NCBI RefSeq assembly: GCF_051106095.1
Contig: NC_135783.1
Location: forward strand, 65,349,447 to 65,413,446
Source: Pogona vitticeps
Taxonomy: Eukaryota > Chordata > Lepidosauria > Squamata > Agamidae
Direction of reading: 5' to 3'
Length of the DNA: 64,000 nucleotides
This document shows, piece after piece, positions 63,801 to 64,000 of this stretch (positions are counted from its first letter, which is position 1; every line of letters begins with the position of its first letter). The position numbers were made by a program, and so were the translations under genes. The notes beneath the pieces are model-generated. The model did not search any database. It was not told the origin of the DNA and saw only the letters and a list, made by a program, of their open reading frames with translations.

Positions 63801-64000
63801 AGAGGGCATATGTACACCATGCTGAAGTCCTTGGATGACACATAGGATGAAGTACAACAATTAACTAAATACTGGCATCATCAGATATGTGATTAGGATC
63901 TTTTAAGGATGTCGGCTGCTAAATATAATACTTATAGACCAATAATATCTTGACCTCCAAATGGTTCATAAACAAATATTTGTAACATGTATTATTGCAG
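63801..64000. other. Window end, nothing recognised
   Basis: No feature beyond the SINE. The last bases (TATTATTGCAG) resemble a splice acceptor but are cut by the window edge. Confidence 0.3.

Noticed and set aside
63985-64000. Splice acceptor of a further gene at the window end (TATTATTGCAG)
   Set aside because: No following sequence is available to test it, and such strings are common by chance in AT-rich DNA.

Overview
This window is vertebrate nuclear DNA, most likely from a squamate reptile (a lizard or close relative). It is AT-rich, and its genes are small exons in long introns with GT-AG borders. The repeats are of types typical of squamates: a complete Sauria-type SINE with a BovB-like tail, BovB/RTE, L2-like and CR1 LINE pieces, DIRS fossils, many 130-140 bp palindromic hAT elements and long (GT)n, (TTA)n and (TTTA)n microsatellites. 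I see no bacterial genes, CRISPR array or rRNA genes. The only tRNA-like sequences are SINE heads.

Two host genes lie head-to-tail on the + strand. The first is the 3' part of PDE10A: seven catalytic-domain exons between 8798 and 21132, ending at a TGA, followed by a probable 5.5 kb 3' UTR to about 26.66 kb. The second is the orthologue of human C6orf118: nine coding exons from 38963 to 61513 that join in one frame to 485 codons. The same gene order and relative orientation is known in human 6q27, which supports both calls.

Layout. 1-8.8 kb: PDE10A intron with an L1 fossil, a DIRS fossil, a 671 bp fold-back element, a (TTA)n tract and a solo LTR. 8.8-21.1 kb: PDE10A exons, with introns holding a pogo-like MITE, a second DIRS fossil carrying a hAT insertion, and two hAT MITEs stacked on one target site. 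21.1-26.7 kb: PDE10A 3' UTR with a fold-back MITE, a CR1 tail and a hAT MITE. 26.7-38.9 kb: intergenic, dominated by a large DIRS fossil interrupted by a BovB fragment and an L2-like tail. 38.9-61.5 kb: C6orf118, with an L2-like LINE (minus strand), several tRNA-derived SINEs including a SINE-in-SINE insertion, a second copy of the solo LTR and a minus-strand RTE endonuclease fossil. 61.5-64 kb: 3' UTR and intergenic sequence.

PDE10A is a dual-specificity cyclic nucleotide phosphodiesterase. The C6orf118 product is a coiled-coil protein with a TSNAXIP1-type N-terminal domain and no established function. The two are neighbours, and nothing here shows that they work together. I did not find a convincing new biological system. 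The unusual content is in the mobile elements: nested insertions with readable target-site duplications, two MITE families I cannot name, and a local concentration of DIRS fossils.
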